The notes below the pieces were generated by a model, which was given only the letters and a program-made list of their open reading frames with translations, searched no databases and was not told the origin of the DNA. Below are positions 1 to 13,022 of a stretch of 64,000 bases of DNA, one piece after another. Location of the stretch: contig OZ014420.1 in assembly GCA_963965975.1 (NCBI GenBank), forward strand, positions 5,234,001-5,298,000, in the 5' to 3' direction. Origin of the DNA: Xestospongia bergquistia (lineage: Eukaryota > Porifera > Demospongiae > Haplosclerida > Petrosiidae). The first letter of the stretch is position 1. Every line of letters begins with the position of its first letter. The translations under genes and the position numbers were made by a program.

Positions 1-140
1 TATTCATGGACCTTCCACTGTGAATCCATTATCAGATGGCCCCCAACTGTTGCTATAAATATCAATGTTGTTGTATTTATAATTTAAAGCAACCACTTCC
101 TGTATATCAGTTGATCCTTGATCTGTAATAAGCCAAAGAC
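1..140 (-). pseudogene. PC-D-type exon 7 fragment, cut by window edge
   Basis: The minus strand reads the first two thirds of exon 7 of a proprotein convertase, including the SNSWGP motif around the substrate pocket, and is almost identical to the intact exon 7 of PC-D (36455-36630). The splice acceptor side is at 140. No further D-type exon follows at higher coordinates: after about 200 the sequence becomes the spacer repeat also seen at 2210, 14310 and 22700. It is therefore a 5'-truncated relic, or the end of a pseudogene lying mostly before the window. Confidence 0.75.
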
Positions 141-230
141 CTAAAAGGAACAGTAAAAGTAATTTTAATGATTTACTAATTATATGCAAGAAAATAATTG
201 TGTTTTTATACATGATGAAATGTTTTTAAT

Positions 231-652
231 GATATTTTCTTTATTTAAAAACAATTTCAGGATTCTATAACATTATTTAGATTAGCACTTGCAAACATCT
301 GCAACTATAGAATGGTTAAAAATTAAAGTTAAAGAAGAGTAATACAGATGATGTCACACGAGTACTGACCAACTTGGTTATGATAGTCAATCTTTCCTTG
401 ATTGCAAACAAATTACCCACAGACAATATGTATCTCTAATTTCTCTAAACATCCCTTCCATCATCATCATTACCATATTTTATTGAATTTGTCACTTTAC
501 TTCATTGCAATCATTTATATTCCTTCAATATGCAAAGATAAGGACAATAGTCTACAAGTATATACAGAAAAATAGTTTCTACAGTTTTTTCTGATTATGA
601 CATTATGACATAAAGCATTACCAATTCATAAATCAGATAATCTTAGTGATCC
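231..652. repeat. Spacer repeat unit, copy 1
   Basis: Non-coding spacer that recurs almost base for base at about 2210-2600, and in part at 14310-14490, 22700-23160 and 24150-24350. It always lies just beyond the 5' break of a D-type relic. Its right edge at about 652 is a junction: sequence that elsewhere leads into another spacer (compare 2879-2912) jumps directly into PC exon 10. Confidence 0.7.
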
Positions 653-1552
653 TCTAGTGAGTCATCACTTTGGATTTGGAGCAATTGATGCTGAAGCCAT
701 GGTAACACGAGCTCAGCATTGGATCAATGTACCTTCTGAAATGTTACATACTTTGACTCCATCAAGATCAACTGGGTTAGTTATTTTTATAATTGTTGAT
801 GTAAGTTTTTGATTTCTACATGTGACAGGTATGCTACACTTAGTTCACCACTTATTGTCACGTTCACTTACTCTGGGCAGATCACTTATCTTGAACAGAT
901 TATAGTTACTATGACACTTCATGCAAATGGCTATCGTTATGACTTAGATGAAGTAGATGCACTTAATCAACTATATGAAGATAGAAATGATCTTAATTAT
1001 GACTTGTATAATAATCGTGCTAAACGTGGTGATATCAGTGTTACTCTCACTTCTCCTCAAGGCTCTACTTCTACTTTATTGTTTAATCGACCTTATGATA
1101 TTGTCACTACAGAAGGTTATCTTAATTGGCCATTCTTAAGTGTCCTACACTGGGGTGAAAACCCTAATGGACAATGGACTATACAAGTGTACTGGAGGAA
1201 CTCAAGGGGGTCTGCAAGAACGAGTGATATATCTGTTTCGTTATATGGTGTGTCTGGAACACCACCTGCAGTGTCTAACATTCCATCTCAATGTGACACA
1301 GCATGTGCTCGTCCCAAAGGATGTGCTGCTGCTGGACCTCAGTATTGTGATGCATGTAACAGTACTCTGCTACGTAATGCCACTACTTTAGAATGCATCC
1401 AACCATATGAATGTCAAGCACCAAACAGTATAGCTAGCAATTATTGCTATTTACCATCAACTACAGCATCCGGAACAACAATAACAGCTGGGAAGATTTC
1501 CTTTCATAATCTGTTTATTGTATTAGCTTTTAGGTTTGCACTCCTAATATAA
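653..1552 (+). pseudogene. PC-A-type 3' relic (part of exon 10 plus exon 11)
   Basis: Holds the last part of exon 10 (from about 658; [18 protein letters not shown]) and a complete exon 11 (829-1552). The latter codes for a P domain, a furin-like Cys-rich segment and a hydrophobic C-terminus. The intron between them keeps a good acceptor. Exons 1-9, with the catalytic triad, are missing, so no protease can be made. It is nearly identical to PC-A exons 10-11 (11736-12740), closer than PC-A is to PC-B, so the duplication or conversion is recent. One change gives Arg for Met in the hydrophobic tail, which would weaken a membrane signal. Confidence 0.85.
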
Positions 1553-1834
1553 GCTAGATTTGTATATCAGTGTAGTGTATATGTATAGCTATGTAGTATT
1601 AGATATGCTAAAAAATAGACTTTTAACTCAATACAATATACAACATAAGTTTATTAATTTTATACGCGTGTGTCTTTGAAACATTATTCTTTTTGTAGCA
1701 TTGATAAAATGTCTTTAATGATATTTTCTTTATTTAAAAACAATGTCAAGACTCTATAACATTAATTAGATTAGCACTTGGAACATATACATCAATAGAA
1801 TGGCTAAGTTAAAATGTATATTAAACATACATGT

Positions 1835-2132
1835 CTACAATTGCAACATGAACACAATTACACTTAATGTAAATGAACAAAGTGAAACCAACAATTGCAC
1901 CATATTACTGCAACCACTGATCCTAGCATTAGGGGACTTGACCTTATCTTCATCCTTGATACTAAATGCAATAGTACTGGCTGGTGTAGAGGTGGATATT
2001 GACATTGTGTAGTCAATCCATTATCAGATGCCCCCCAACTGTTGCTATAAATATCAATTTTGTTTTATTTATAATTTAAAGCAATTGCTTCCTGTATATC
2101 AGTTGATCCTTGATCTGTAATAAGCCAAAGAC
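1835..2132 (-). pseudogene. PC-D-type relic: C-terminal end fused to exon 7
   Basis: On the minus strand, 2132 down to about 2013 is part of exon 7 (the segment with the SNSWGG-like motif). It jumps straight into the last part of exon 11 (about 2012-1835) with the Ser/Thr-rich stalk and hydrophobic tail. Everything between (oxyanion-hole exon, catalytic-Ser exon, P domain) is deleted. It lies convergent to the 653-1552 relic, the same arrangement as intact PC-C and PC-D. Confidence 0.8.
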
Positions 2133-3640
2133 CTAAAAGGAACAGTAAAAGTAATTTTAATGATTTACTAATTATATGCAAGAAAATAATTGTGTTTTTA
2201 AAATATTAGGCTTTTTGTAGCAAAGATGAAGTGTCTTTAATGATATTTTCTTTATTTAAAAACAATTTCAGGATTCTATAACATTATTTAGATTAGCACT
2301 TGCAAACATCTGCAACTATAGAATGGTTAAACATTAAAGTTAAAGAAGAGTAATACAGATGATGTCACACGAGTACTGACCAACTTGGTTATGATAGTCG
2401 ATCTTTCCTTGTGTGCAAAGAAATTACCCACAGACAATATGTATCTCCAATTTCTCTAAACATCCCCTTTCATCATCATCATTACCATATTTTATTGAAC
2501 TTGTCACTTTACTTCATTGCAATCATTTATATCCCTTCAATATGCAAAGATAAGGACAATAGTCTACAAGTATATACAGAAAAATAGTTTCTACAAATTA
2601 TATAACTTTTATATTGTATTAGATAGTTGTGCATAAATTATTACATTACATAGATAAATATCAATATATAACTGTCTCAATAGATGTATACTCAATGATT
2701 ACTTTTCACATGATGAAATCCATACATATAGCAAATCTCAAACCTCTATACCAAGAATCTTGATAATAATTATTTATGTGGATTATTTTTTAGCATCCTA
2801 AACTTATTCCTTTTATTACACAGCTTTTTAAAACATTTTTGTAAACTAGTTGTTTTCCTGATTATGACATAAAGCATTACCAATTCATAAATCAGATAAT
2901 CTTAGTGATCCACTAAATCATAAGGATATTGCATTCCAATATAATTTACTTAAAGCTTATACAAGTGTTCTAAACTAATGATTAACTTTCTGGTTAGAAT
3001 ATAATGACATATATACCCAAAAAAGAACAATAAGGCCTAGGATTAAAATGAGGTCATAAACTGTCTTGAATATGTCCTTATACTGTTTACATGATGTACA
3101 AAATAGTAAGTAACCTTATTAATAGACACTACAAGTAGTTTTGTTTATGTATGGAACACAAAGAGGATAAACATATTCAAGATGAGATCATATGATAGAG
3201 GAATAAAGATATAACAGTGAGTATGTTTCAAAATTTCTATGCATCTGTCTGTACAATAGGCCTATAATCCTTTTGGCTTTTGTTGAACAGAACAAAATAT
3301 GCTCATGCCAACTAAATACTTCATTAGTATTGCACCAAAATATTTGAATGTATTTCCTTCTTGAAGAATCTGTCCATCAAGTGCTAATAAACAACTAGGA
3401 GATATTGCAAATTTCTTGAATGTTAGCACTATATAATCATTCTTGAAATGATTCAGCTGAAGAAGTTGTCTTGTTACACTTTTCCACAAGGTTTATGTCT
3501 TGTTGAATTTAAATAAACTAATTAGTGGTCCAATTTTAATAAATCAATCAAAATTATCTTAGATAGTAAGTCACATGTTAACCAATCAAAATAAACTACT
3601 GTGGATTGCTCAAGTTTATCAGCTATACGTATTGATGTTT
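2133..3640. other. Spacer upstream of PC-A
   Basis: No gene seen. 2210-2600 is spacer repeat copy 2; 2590-3000 matches 23150-23290 and 24840-25090; 3000-3500 matches the stretches before PC-B (15640-16230) and PC-C (26850-27170). The short minus-strand open frames here (3262-3489, 3522-3734) match no family and lie in repeated DNA. Confidence 0.6.
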
Positions 3641-3765
3641 TCGCAGTTTGCATGGGGCGTGGTAGGCTGAGGACGAGAGTATATAAAATGCCGAGAGTGC
3701 TTTTATTGTACGATGTCAAACCTAACAAATTCATTAACTAACTTTATTAGAACAGAGACAAGACT
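3580..3765 (+). promoter_or_regulatory. PC-A promoter with TATA box
   Basis: A TATA box (TATATAAA, 3680-3687) lies 79 bp before the ATG. A GC/KLF-like GGGGCGTGG is at 3654-3662 and a CCAAT-type ACCAATCAAA at about 3579. The same three elements in the same order precede PC-C (27343-27376). PC-B keeps the GC element but lacks the TATA. Confidence 0.6.
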
Positions 3766-4654
3766 ATGGCAGCTGTAGCAGGTGCTGCTGCTGTTCTTCT
3801 TTGCAGTCTACTATGTTCTATTGTGTCATTAACACAGTCTCAAAAGATAGTTATTCGTTATAGTAATAGCTGGGCAGTAGAGGTTACTGGAGGGAAAGAC
3901 AAAGCTGATGAAATTGCTGAGAGACATGGCTTTATAAATTTAGGAGCTGTAAGCATGACACTGATATATTTTACTCACACTAACTATTATTTCTATTACA
4001 GATTGGTTCATTAAATAATATGTACCACTTCCTTCTTGATTCTGATGGTGATCATCAAGTAAAAGATCTAATTGGTGGAGAGATCCAACATCATACCAAT
4101 GCTCTTAAATCAGAGCAAGAGGTAATGCATGGATAATTACATAATAATAAATGTCAAGTAGTTCCTTACTATGTTTACAAATGCTGCATCATCATTCAAG
4201 TGATAGTGTTTTTAATAGAGGAACTATTTGGAGAATCAATATTATTGTGTGACCATCTATTTGATAAACAAGAATAATATTCATGTGGGGTAGATATATG
4301 TACACCACTGTATGTAAAACAATTCTGTCTTTAGTTGAATAATAGTGATGTAAATGGATCCATCAAAAGAAATAGTAAAAATTTAAAAAATCATTGTCTG
4401 ATTGTATAGGTTGGTTTTGTAGAACACCAAAGACTACATACCTGGCAAAAGAAATATCTACAGCCTACTGATTCTACTGACCCACTATGGAGTTCACAGT
4501 GGTGTCTGGTAAGTCATATGATATGTATTGACATATCATGACTAATTGCATTTATTAGTACCAGTCCATTCTATGAATAACTTTATATTGCTCTGTCATA
4601 GAAAGTTATTCATTTAAGACTTACTCTTTCACATAATAAATATACAAATTTCAT

Positions 4655-4911
4655 CTGAAGTGTCATGATTAGAAGTAGTGTTATTAAATAATATTCATAT
4701 GTTGTGCCCACACTTCCTTATTACCTGGTATTGTATATTCACAGCTATTGTTTTACATTAACTACTTCATATATATAAGCAAGTAAATAAAAACATCTTC
4801 CTTAAAAATGAAGTAAATGTAGGGATGGCTAATATCAGTCAAATACAAAGATTGCAAACAAAATGGTAGGGATGACGATTGTATCATCCTTAAGTAATAG
4901 CACAGGTGGCA
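4655..4911. repeat. Left part of fold-back element, interrupted
   Basis: Matches 7527-7781 closely. It ends in the left arm of a long-inverted-repeat element (from about 4805), whose right arm resumes at 7153-7330 after the CACTG element at 4912-7150. Confidence 0.65.
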
Positions 4912-7150
4912 CACTGTAAAATCGCTGGTGTCATGGTAACACCAAAATGTGGTGTCAACAGTCTGTGCAAGAATGACACCAGTAATGGTGTCAGTATTGA
5001 CACTAAAATAATGGTGTCAATTAAACACCATGTAAGTCTTCACATAACACACTTATCGGTGTCAAGTTGGCACCATAGTAAGTTTCTCACAACACTTTCA
5101 ATGTCTACATAAACTAGTTTTTTCATAACAAAACAATAAAAGAACAAACAAAACAAAGAATATAGAAAGTAAGTTGCAAATAAATGAATCACACAATGAA
5201 AGTAATGCTCAATAGTCATACAGTAATTTTTGAGAGACTATTTAAAAATCCCTGCAGATGTAACGGAATCTTTGCTGAAGGTTTCATCTGATACGTTGCC
5301 TCTAAAAACAATCCCATTGCTTTCATCTTCGGAGGATAGGCAATGTTAAAAGAATAGTAACATGCCAAACAAGAATGAACTGCTATCATTAGATTAGGCA
5401 TTGCCAAAACATTGTTTTCGACAACAACCAGAACATCCACTAAATTACTCAAGCTCTCACCCAGTCCAATAATCAAGGGATGAGGTGATGATACAGACTG
5501 AAGTGACTCTTCAACGTCCAAATGTTGTTCCTACATACAAATGTAATTTAGTTCAAAGAAATTGTTTGCCTACCAAGACTGGCATGAACATAGTACTCTT
5601 TTCCTTGCCCCTCTGTGTTATGACACATGATACAATAGATAGAGCAAATGCACAAAGCTGGTCTAGATGAACAGTTAACATTATTATAATTGAGTTTAGT
5701 GCTAACCATTAGTTGGGTTCTCCAAGGCCTTATACATCACAAGTAATCGCTTAACTTCCATGTGTGTCCAGGTCAGAATATATCATGACCTGTTTCAAAA
5801 CCTTCAACAATTTACAATCCATATCATCAGTACTTATATCTGTCACAATGGCGAGCTCCTGCAACAGCTAACAGTTTTATAATTTTAAGTAAATTTAGCT
5901 ATTAGGTCACTTACTATTTGTGGATGTTCAAAACAAGGATATTCCTCCAGAATAAGCTCCACAGATGGTTCGTCTTCCTTCACCCACTTTCTTCGTATAG
6001 CTGAGCATAAATAAATATATGGAATCGAGAAACATAAACATACTAGAAGTTTCTGACATAAGTGACTTTAGAGCCAACAAAGTCCATTTCTTTGACTGGT
6101 ACAAAGTCTTCAGTTTCACTAATTGGCGACGGTACTCATCCATATCTGAGCTTGTTATATTTTCAGTCGGTGTGGATGTATATGATTCCTTTTGTACTTT
6201 CCTTTCAGGTCCACCTTCAATGATTATGCCACAAGCATTTGCTCTCTCTGACCTGTGTAAGTTTTTAAATTTGTTTTGTAATCTCTTCTTCCAAGAGTCC
6301 TACAGAAATGTCATGTCAGTTCATTTAAATTATATACACTTACATAGCCACTTCCAACTGAGTCACAAAGGCAAGGATACTGTGAGACAAGTCTTTCTGC
6401 TACCCTACTAAGCTTTTTAGCTGAAGGGTGAGTTGTGTACAACATTATAAGGGTTGCTAATGCATTAATTATTTCGTTTCTAGCCTGTGGAGTCAATACT
6501 CCATCTTTCAAAGCTGTGCTCGTTCCCTGGAGTGGGATATATGTATACAATAAAAACACAAATTAACTTACACGAGAGAATCTTGTGGGGATCTTTACTG
6601 ATTAATAATACTCAAATCAACAGATACTTTACAACAGCTAGACTAACACCTTCCTTACAACGTGGAACATGGATATCACTAGAGAATACAGAAAGAATAC
6701 GGATATTAACCATGTGCTCAACTCTCGATGGGCGGGGCTTCACGGGTGATTATAATCAGGTCAGTTCTACACTGTGTATGAACAACGAATACCTTTATTC
6801 ATCTTCATGCTTGTGCGTATTGTGAGGATGGAAGCTTTGCTGCTCCTTCAAAAGAATTACTTCATTAACTAATTCTGACACATACGAAACTTCTTTTTAT
6901 ATTGTGCTTAAATATAATATAGTTTAGTTATTATTATACTTTTTAAAGACAATTCTTGACATCTAGCTGTAAGGCAATGAACATTACATTGCATAGCATT
7001 TTACTGAATTTTGACACACAAAAGCAGTGCTGTAATAAGATAGTCTGGTGCTGACATAGCACCAAAGTGCTACAGTAGCATGCAGGTGCTAATGTAAGAC
7101 CATACAGTTTGACACCACGGTGTTGCGATAACACCTCCAATTTTACAGTG
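4912..7150. mobile_element. 2.2-kb DNA transposon with CACTG termini
   Basis: Starts CACTGTAAAAT and ends ATTTTACAGTG, with imperfect inverted repeats rich in GGTGT/ACACC triplets continuing inside (4926-5060 and 7040-7140). It is flanked by a 2-bp CA duplication (4910-4911, 7151-7152). The sister copy of the host sequence at 7772-7795 is an empty site with one CA, proving insertion and its limits. CACTG ends with a 2-bp target duplication fit the EnSpm/CACTA-like group, but no transposase of that group is visible inside, only a SAMD3-like gene on the minus strand. Confidence 0.75.
5216..6530 (-). CDS. SAMD3-like protein carried by the CACTG element (partial)
   Basis: Minus-strand open segments with plausible splice sites: about 6328-6527 (LTPQARNEII...SQYPCLCDS), about 6083-6300, a segment near 5914-6000 (KWVKEDEPSVELILEEYP), about 5812-5872, 5574-5662 and a last exon 5530-5216 ending in TGA. 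The order and spacing (an RxxI..YP..A.LV.KYP block, then a W..E.PSV..I..EYP block, then a PHP..L block with the FNI.YP motif) is that of the SAMD3-like proteins common in fish and invertebrate transposons; I recognise this from family knowledge. No SAM domain or clear N-terminal exon is found (the nearest ATG exon is around 6713), and the join near 5740-5812 is off by a base, so it is probably truncated or decayed. It lies antisense inside intron 3 of PC-A. Confidence 0.5.
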
Positions 7151-8170
7151 CACAAAACAATTTAGGATATTCACTAACTATATCACTTAAATAATATCAG
7201 TGACATGCTTTTGGATTCTATGCCTGTGCTATTATATAGGGATAATGCAATTGGCATTCCTACTATCTTATTTACATTATTTGTATTGAACTGATATTAG
7301 CTATCCCTACCAATATTTACTTCATTTTTTGAAAAATGTACTGCTCTTGTGTACCTGATGTCATTTGAATTGTCATGATTAGAAGTGGTGTGATTAGAAA
7401 TAGTGTGATTAAATAATATTCATGTGTTGTGCCCATACTTCCTTGTAATTACCCTGTATTGACAGCTATTGTTTTACATTAACTATTTCACACCTACAAA
7501 CACATATATTAAAAACTTTTGTAAAAATGAAGTGTCACGATTAGAAGTAGTGTTATTAAATAATATTCATATGTTGTGCCCACACTTCCTTATTACCTGG
7601 TATTGTATATTCACAGCTATTGTTTTACATTAACTACTTCATATATATAAGCAAGTAAATAAAAACATCTTCCTTAAAAATGAAGTAAATGTAGGGATGG
7701 CTAATACCAGTCAAATACAAAGATTGCAAACAAGATGGTAGGGATGACAATTGTATCATCCTTAAGTAATAGCACAGGTGGCACAAAACAATTTAGGATA
7801 TTCACTAACTATATCACTTAAATAATATCAGTGACATGCTTTTGGATTCTATGCCTGTGCTATTATATAGGGATAATGCAATTGGCATTCCTACTATCTT
7901 ATTTACATTATTTGTATTGAACTGATATTAGCTATCCCTACCAATATTTACTTCATTTTTTGAAAAATGTACTGCTCTTGTGTACCTGATATCATTTGAA
8001 GTGTCATGATTAGAGTGGTGTGATTAGAAGTAGTGTGATTAAATAATATTCATGTGTTGTGCCCATACTTCCTTGTAATTACTTGGTATTGTACATATAT
8101 AGCTATTGTTTAATATTAAAACTTATTTGTATATATAAACAAGTAAATAAAAACATTTTCTAAATATGAA
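7151..8170. repeat. 631-bp tandem duplication with fold-back element
   Basis: Unit 7151-7781 is repeated from 7782 to about 8170 (second copy partial). The junction carries a complete fold-back element (7676-7960) with arms of about 100 bp that start AAAATGAAGTAAAT. In PC-C intron 3 the same sequence exists once (29210-29760), so the duplication arose after the A/C split or was lost in C. Confidence 0.7.
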
Positions 8171-9759
8171 GTTATTATAGGGATGGTTGATATCAGTCCA
8201 ATACATCCCTACATAGAAGGCACACAAAAGTACCTGATCACAATTTTTATATTTGAATTTTACTGGGCTGTTACTGGACTGGACTACTAGACACCTCGCA
8301 GAAAATGTACAATGAGTGTATGGGCCCACGCATCAACACGCTCGCAAAACTTGAATCACCCTAAATTATCTTTTATTTCATTTTGTTTCACAAATAAAGC
8401 ACTCAATAATGTCTTTTAATAGATATAATGTGTACAATAGATGGGATAAAATTGAGAACAGATATATCTATATATTACAGAGAAATTGGGTTCATATGAA
8501 TGATGCTAGTAATACTTTAACATCATTTTAAGTGATGAAAATGAACAGCAGGATTTAAGGTCACTAGGCAGAGAGTTTCAAAGAAAACCATGGAAGCAAC
8601 GAAGGGCAGCAGAAGATCAAGAGAAGGGAAATGAAATGTTGTTAGGGTGATTATGCCTAAAGGATCTTGTAAGAGGAGGTTGGAGTGAAAGAATACCATG
8701 CAGAAAAAAAACCACTCATAAATTTAAGAGGAGAACAATTTTAGAAGAGTCTTTACAAATTGATAAGGGAATCAGATTAAAAAGTTGAAGGTTGTTGTCA
8801 TAGTTTGAGTGCCAGTTTTGGAGCAGATTTTTAGTGAAACTTCTATATGCTTTCAATGTCAGATTTTATGTGTGGGTTCCAAAATGACGTGCAGTAGATA
8901 GGAAATATGTTGCCTACTTCTGTTAACACCAATAATGTGCTAATGTTTGGGCAACCATAATATAATTATTAATAATAAAACAGAGTGATGTTTATACTAT
9001 ACTTACCATAATCTCAGTATGTCAATCAACCAATCAAATTTTGCAATATACTGCATTAGCAAATTTATTAGACTCTCAAATCAAATGAATTTTTTTGACA
9101 ATTAAAGAAGAGTTTTAAAGTTGTCATTAACAATTCAATTCTAATTGGTTGGTAATGCATGAGCAGAAAAAGATAATATTGTCATTGTTGCAATGTCAAA
9201 AGGTTAGTCCAGTAGTGCAGTCAAATGATTACATAAAGCCATTTTACTGTGCTGTCAGTACATTCCTTACACATGACATGATCTTCACTTTATAACTAAC
9301 TGAAGAATCTTTTACTTTGGACTACTAATGAGACTATTTGCCTCATACAACTGTTCAACAAAGTAATATGCCCTTGACACTGCCATTCCTACTTTGGGCT
9401 TATTTGAGATGTTTTTACTGACATCCCTACATTTAATGGATTTTTTAGAAATTTTTATTTACTTATACACTATTTGGTTAGCTTATGATTGCAATGACTT
9501 AGCTTCGAAAATGTTGTCATACAATGATTTCCTTATCTTTATGAGGTTCTGTATCTTTGTTTAAGACATGTCTGTAGAGAAATTTGTTCAGTTCAATCAG
9601 TTAATTAGTCTTCTGTTTCCCGTCACATAATAACATGTACATTTTGTAGTAATATAATTTGATATTCAAAGAAAGATTCTCAGACATGTGAAATATGTGT
9701 CTTAAAATAATTCAACTGTTTACCATATATGGCATATTACAATTTGTTGCTTATTTTAG
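8171..9759. other. Rest of PC-A intron 3
   Basis: No gene seen. 8560-8850 and 9180-9720 match 29990-30170 and 30190-30775 in intron 3 of PC-C, with small deletions there. This is a shared ancestral intron sequence. PC-B lacks most of it (its intron 3 is only 799 bp). Confidence 0.55.
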
Positions 9760-12700
9760 AACAATACTGGTCAAACTGGATATACTACTTTACTATTAGA
9801 TATCAATGTAGAGCCAGCTTGGATACAGGGATATACTGGTAATGGTATCATTATAGGTGTGGTTGATGATGGTAAGTAACTAAATCTATAACTGTTTATA
9901 TGATTGCATTAATCATATTAATATATAATTACTCTATGCTTATAGCATTGCATATTTTAATGCTATATACAAAACCTTCTCTATATAGTTAACCTTATAG
10001 AAGTGTCTTTAATAAAGGAATTATATAATATATTAAAGAATTATGTAGTATATATTAAAGTATTTAGTGTATGTCTGGAGGAAGTAGCCTGATAGAGAGA
10101 GATGACATAGGATATCCTTTATATGAGGTTCTATTCTATGTAATTTAATTCCTCTTGTTCTATAGGTATGGAATATAGTCATAGTGACTTGGTTAATAAC
10201 TATGTAAGTTGATATAGTCTACTTATAAGGTTAACTATATACCTATATGTATTATAAGATTGACAGCATTATAAGTACTGTTCTATAACATTAATGGTTT
10301 CTACTTGCATTGAAGTCTCTTTCTAAATCACTTGTCTTAAATGACAAAGAAAACTCCGTGTTCCCAAATAACTATAATATTGTTGTAATTGTATGTAATC
10401 AACTGTCCTTTTATATATACACTGTTAAAATGGATTGTTGTTTTAAGTAATTTATAGTCACTTGGGGTGCATGGATTCTCACAAAATACAATGAAAAGTA
10501 TTAACAAGATATACTATTTTTATTACTAACTACAATGTAATTACACAGTTTGTATACTTAAACAAATCTTCTCAAGTATGTAGCATGTAGAGATGTCCTG
10601 TTATAGATTCCATGTATCTTTATGTAGATATCAACTTATAGTTATGACTATTATAGTTATGATAGTAATCCTTTTCCTTCTGGGGAAGACTCACATGGAA
10701 CAGCTTGTGCTGGAGAGATTGGTATGGTACGTGGAAACAATGTCTGTGGAGTGGGTGTGGCTTATGATGCAAAACTTGCAGGTATAATGGTTTACAAGAG
10801 ATGACTTAATATAATAGTTACTTTTATATAATTAATAATAGATATATATTTCTGGTCTATTTTTATGTGTTTATAAGTAGTAATTAACTTTATAGGAATT
10901 CGTTTGTTGGGTGGTAAAACAACTGATGCTCAAGATGCAAGTGCAGAGAGCCATCAACAAAATGCTATTGATATATATAGCAATAGTTGGGGTCCAGCTG
11001 ATTATGGATTTATTGTTGGTGGGCCAGAAACTTTAACACTCACTGCTCTAGAAGAAGGAACACAATCTGTAAGACTTTATTCTATAATAACATTAGAAAT
11101 TGCTGAAATCAAAGGCAACAAACTTATACTGCCTATGTAGTGTAGCCAATTTTTTGTCGCTTCTATGTTATAATGTATAATATGAAACTGAATTTTAAAG
11201 TGTTTATTTTAAATTTTTTCTAATACAATTATTAATCCATCTCTGGTTACTATTTTAGGGTCGAGGAGGGAAAGGTAACATCTTTACATGGGCAGCTGGT
11301 AATGGAGGAGGAGCTAAATATTACTATGATACTTGTGCAACTGATGGTTATTCTCAAAGCAGATATACCATATCAGTTGGTGCTTATTCTCAAATTGGTG
11401 CTCCTGCTAGCTATGACGAACCATGCTCTGCTAAATTTACTGTTGCCTATGTTGAGAATACACTGAATGAAAACCTACAAGTGGTAAGTTTATTATATAT
11501 TGATATGTATATTGAACATGAATTGTTTATGTGGATACTCATACATTATGTGAGTCAATAGTGATTGCTTCTCTTGTCAGGCAACATTAGCTCGTAATAG
11601 TCGTTGTACTAAAACATTTGATGGCACTAGCTCAGCAACTCCATATGTCTCTTGAGTAGTAGCATTGACATTGGAAGCTAAGTGAGATATTATCAGATAG
11701 GCATATTACTTTATATGTAATTTGGATTGATCTAGTTCTGATCTAACCTGGCGAGATATCTTGTATCTTATTGTATATACATCAAATTCTGATTCTCTAT
11801 TAGCCAATACTAATGATAAGTTTATAAATGGTGCTGGTTTGACAGTGAGTCATCACTTTGGATTTGGAGCAATTGATGCTGGAGCCATGGTAACACGAGC
11901 TCAGCATTGGATCAATGTACCTTCTGAAATGTTACATACTTTGACTCCATCAAGATCAACTAGGTTAGTTATTTTTATAATTGTTGATGTAAGTTTTCTA
12001 TTCATTCATGTGACAGGTATGCTACACTTAGTTCACCACTTATTGTCACATTCACCTACTCTGGGCAGATCACTTATCTTGAACAGATTATAGTTACTAT
12101 GACACTTCATGCAAATGGCTATCATTATGACTTAGATGAAGTAGATGCACTTAATCAACTATATGAAGATAGAAATGATCTTAATTATGACTTGTATAAT
12201 AATCGTGCTAAACGTGGTGATATCAGTGTTACTCTCACTTCTCCTCAAGGCTCTACTTCTACTTTATTGTTTAATCGACCTTATGATATTGTCACTACAG
12301 AAGGTTATCTTAATTGGCCATTCTTAAGTGTCCTACACTGGGGTGAAAACCCTAATGGACAATGGACTATACAAGTGTACTGGAGGAACTCAAGGGGGTC
12401 TGCAAGAGCGAGTGATATATCTGTTTCGTTATATGGCGTGTCTGGAACACCACCTGCAGTGTCTAACATTCCATCTCAATGTGACACAGCATGTGCTCGT
12501 CCCAAAGGATGTGCTGCTGCTGGACCTCAGTATTGTGATGCATGTAACAGTACTCTGCTACGTAATGCCACTACTTTAGAATGCATCCAATCATATGAAT
12601 GTCAAGCACCAAACAGTATAGCTAGCAATTATTGCTATTTACCATCAACTACAGCATCCGGAACAACAATAACAGCTGGGAAGATTTCCTTTCATAATCT

Positions 12701-13022
12701 GTTTATTGTATTAGCTTTTATGTTTGCACTCCTAATATAAGCTAGATTTGTATATCAGTGTAGTGTATATGTATAGCTATGTAGTATTAGATATGCTAAA
12801 AAATAGACTTTTAACTCAATACAATATACAACATAAGTTTATTAATTTTATACGCGTGTGTCTTTGAAACATTATTCTTTTTGTAGCATTGATAAAATGT
12901 CTTTAATGATATTTTCTTTATTTAAAAACAATGTCAAGACTCTATAACATTAATTAGATTAGCACTTGGAACATATACATCAATAGAATGGCTAAGTTAA
13001 AATGTATACTAAACATACTTGT

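Larger units (their letters stand above)
3766..12740 (+). pseudogene. PC-A: kexin/furin-like proprotein convertase with nonsense codon
   Basis: Eleven exons: 3766-3948, 4002-4121, 4410-4508, 9760-9871, 10166-10203, 10628-10781, 10896-11068, 11259-11483, 11581-11681, 11736-11963, 12017-12740. The full frame would be 718 aa: signal peptide, prodomain (to about residue 116), S8 catalytic domain with Asp170 (VVDDG), His207 (SHGTACAG), Asn308 (AAGNGG) and Ser385 (GTSSA), P domain, Cys-rich segment and hydrophobic tail. A TGA at 11653-11655 (codon 393, eight residues after the catalytic Ser) replaces the Gly found in PC-B and PC-C. The product would lose the end of the catalytic domain and the whole P domain, which folding of this family normally needs, so I call it a pseudogene. 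All splice sites are otherwise good. Intron 3 is 5.2 kb and full of transposons. The downstream neighbour is a convergent D-type pseudogene. Confidence 0.85.

Noticed and set aside
957-1391. Second-frame open reading frames inside PC exon 11, repeated at 12145, 20394 and similar
   Set aside because: Shadows of the conserved P-domain frame; they recur only because the exon is duplicated.
4912-5112. Plus open frame of 68 codons at the start of the CACTG element
   Set aside because: It is the translation of GGTGTCA-type terminal repeats, not a gene.
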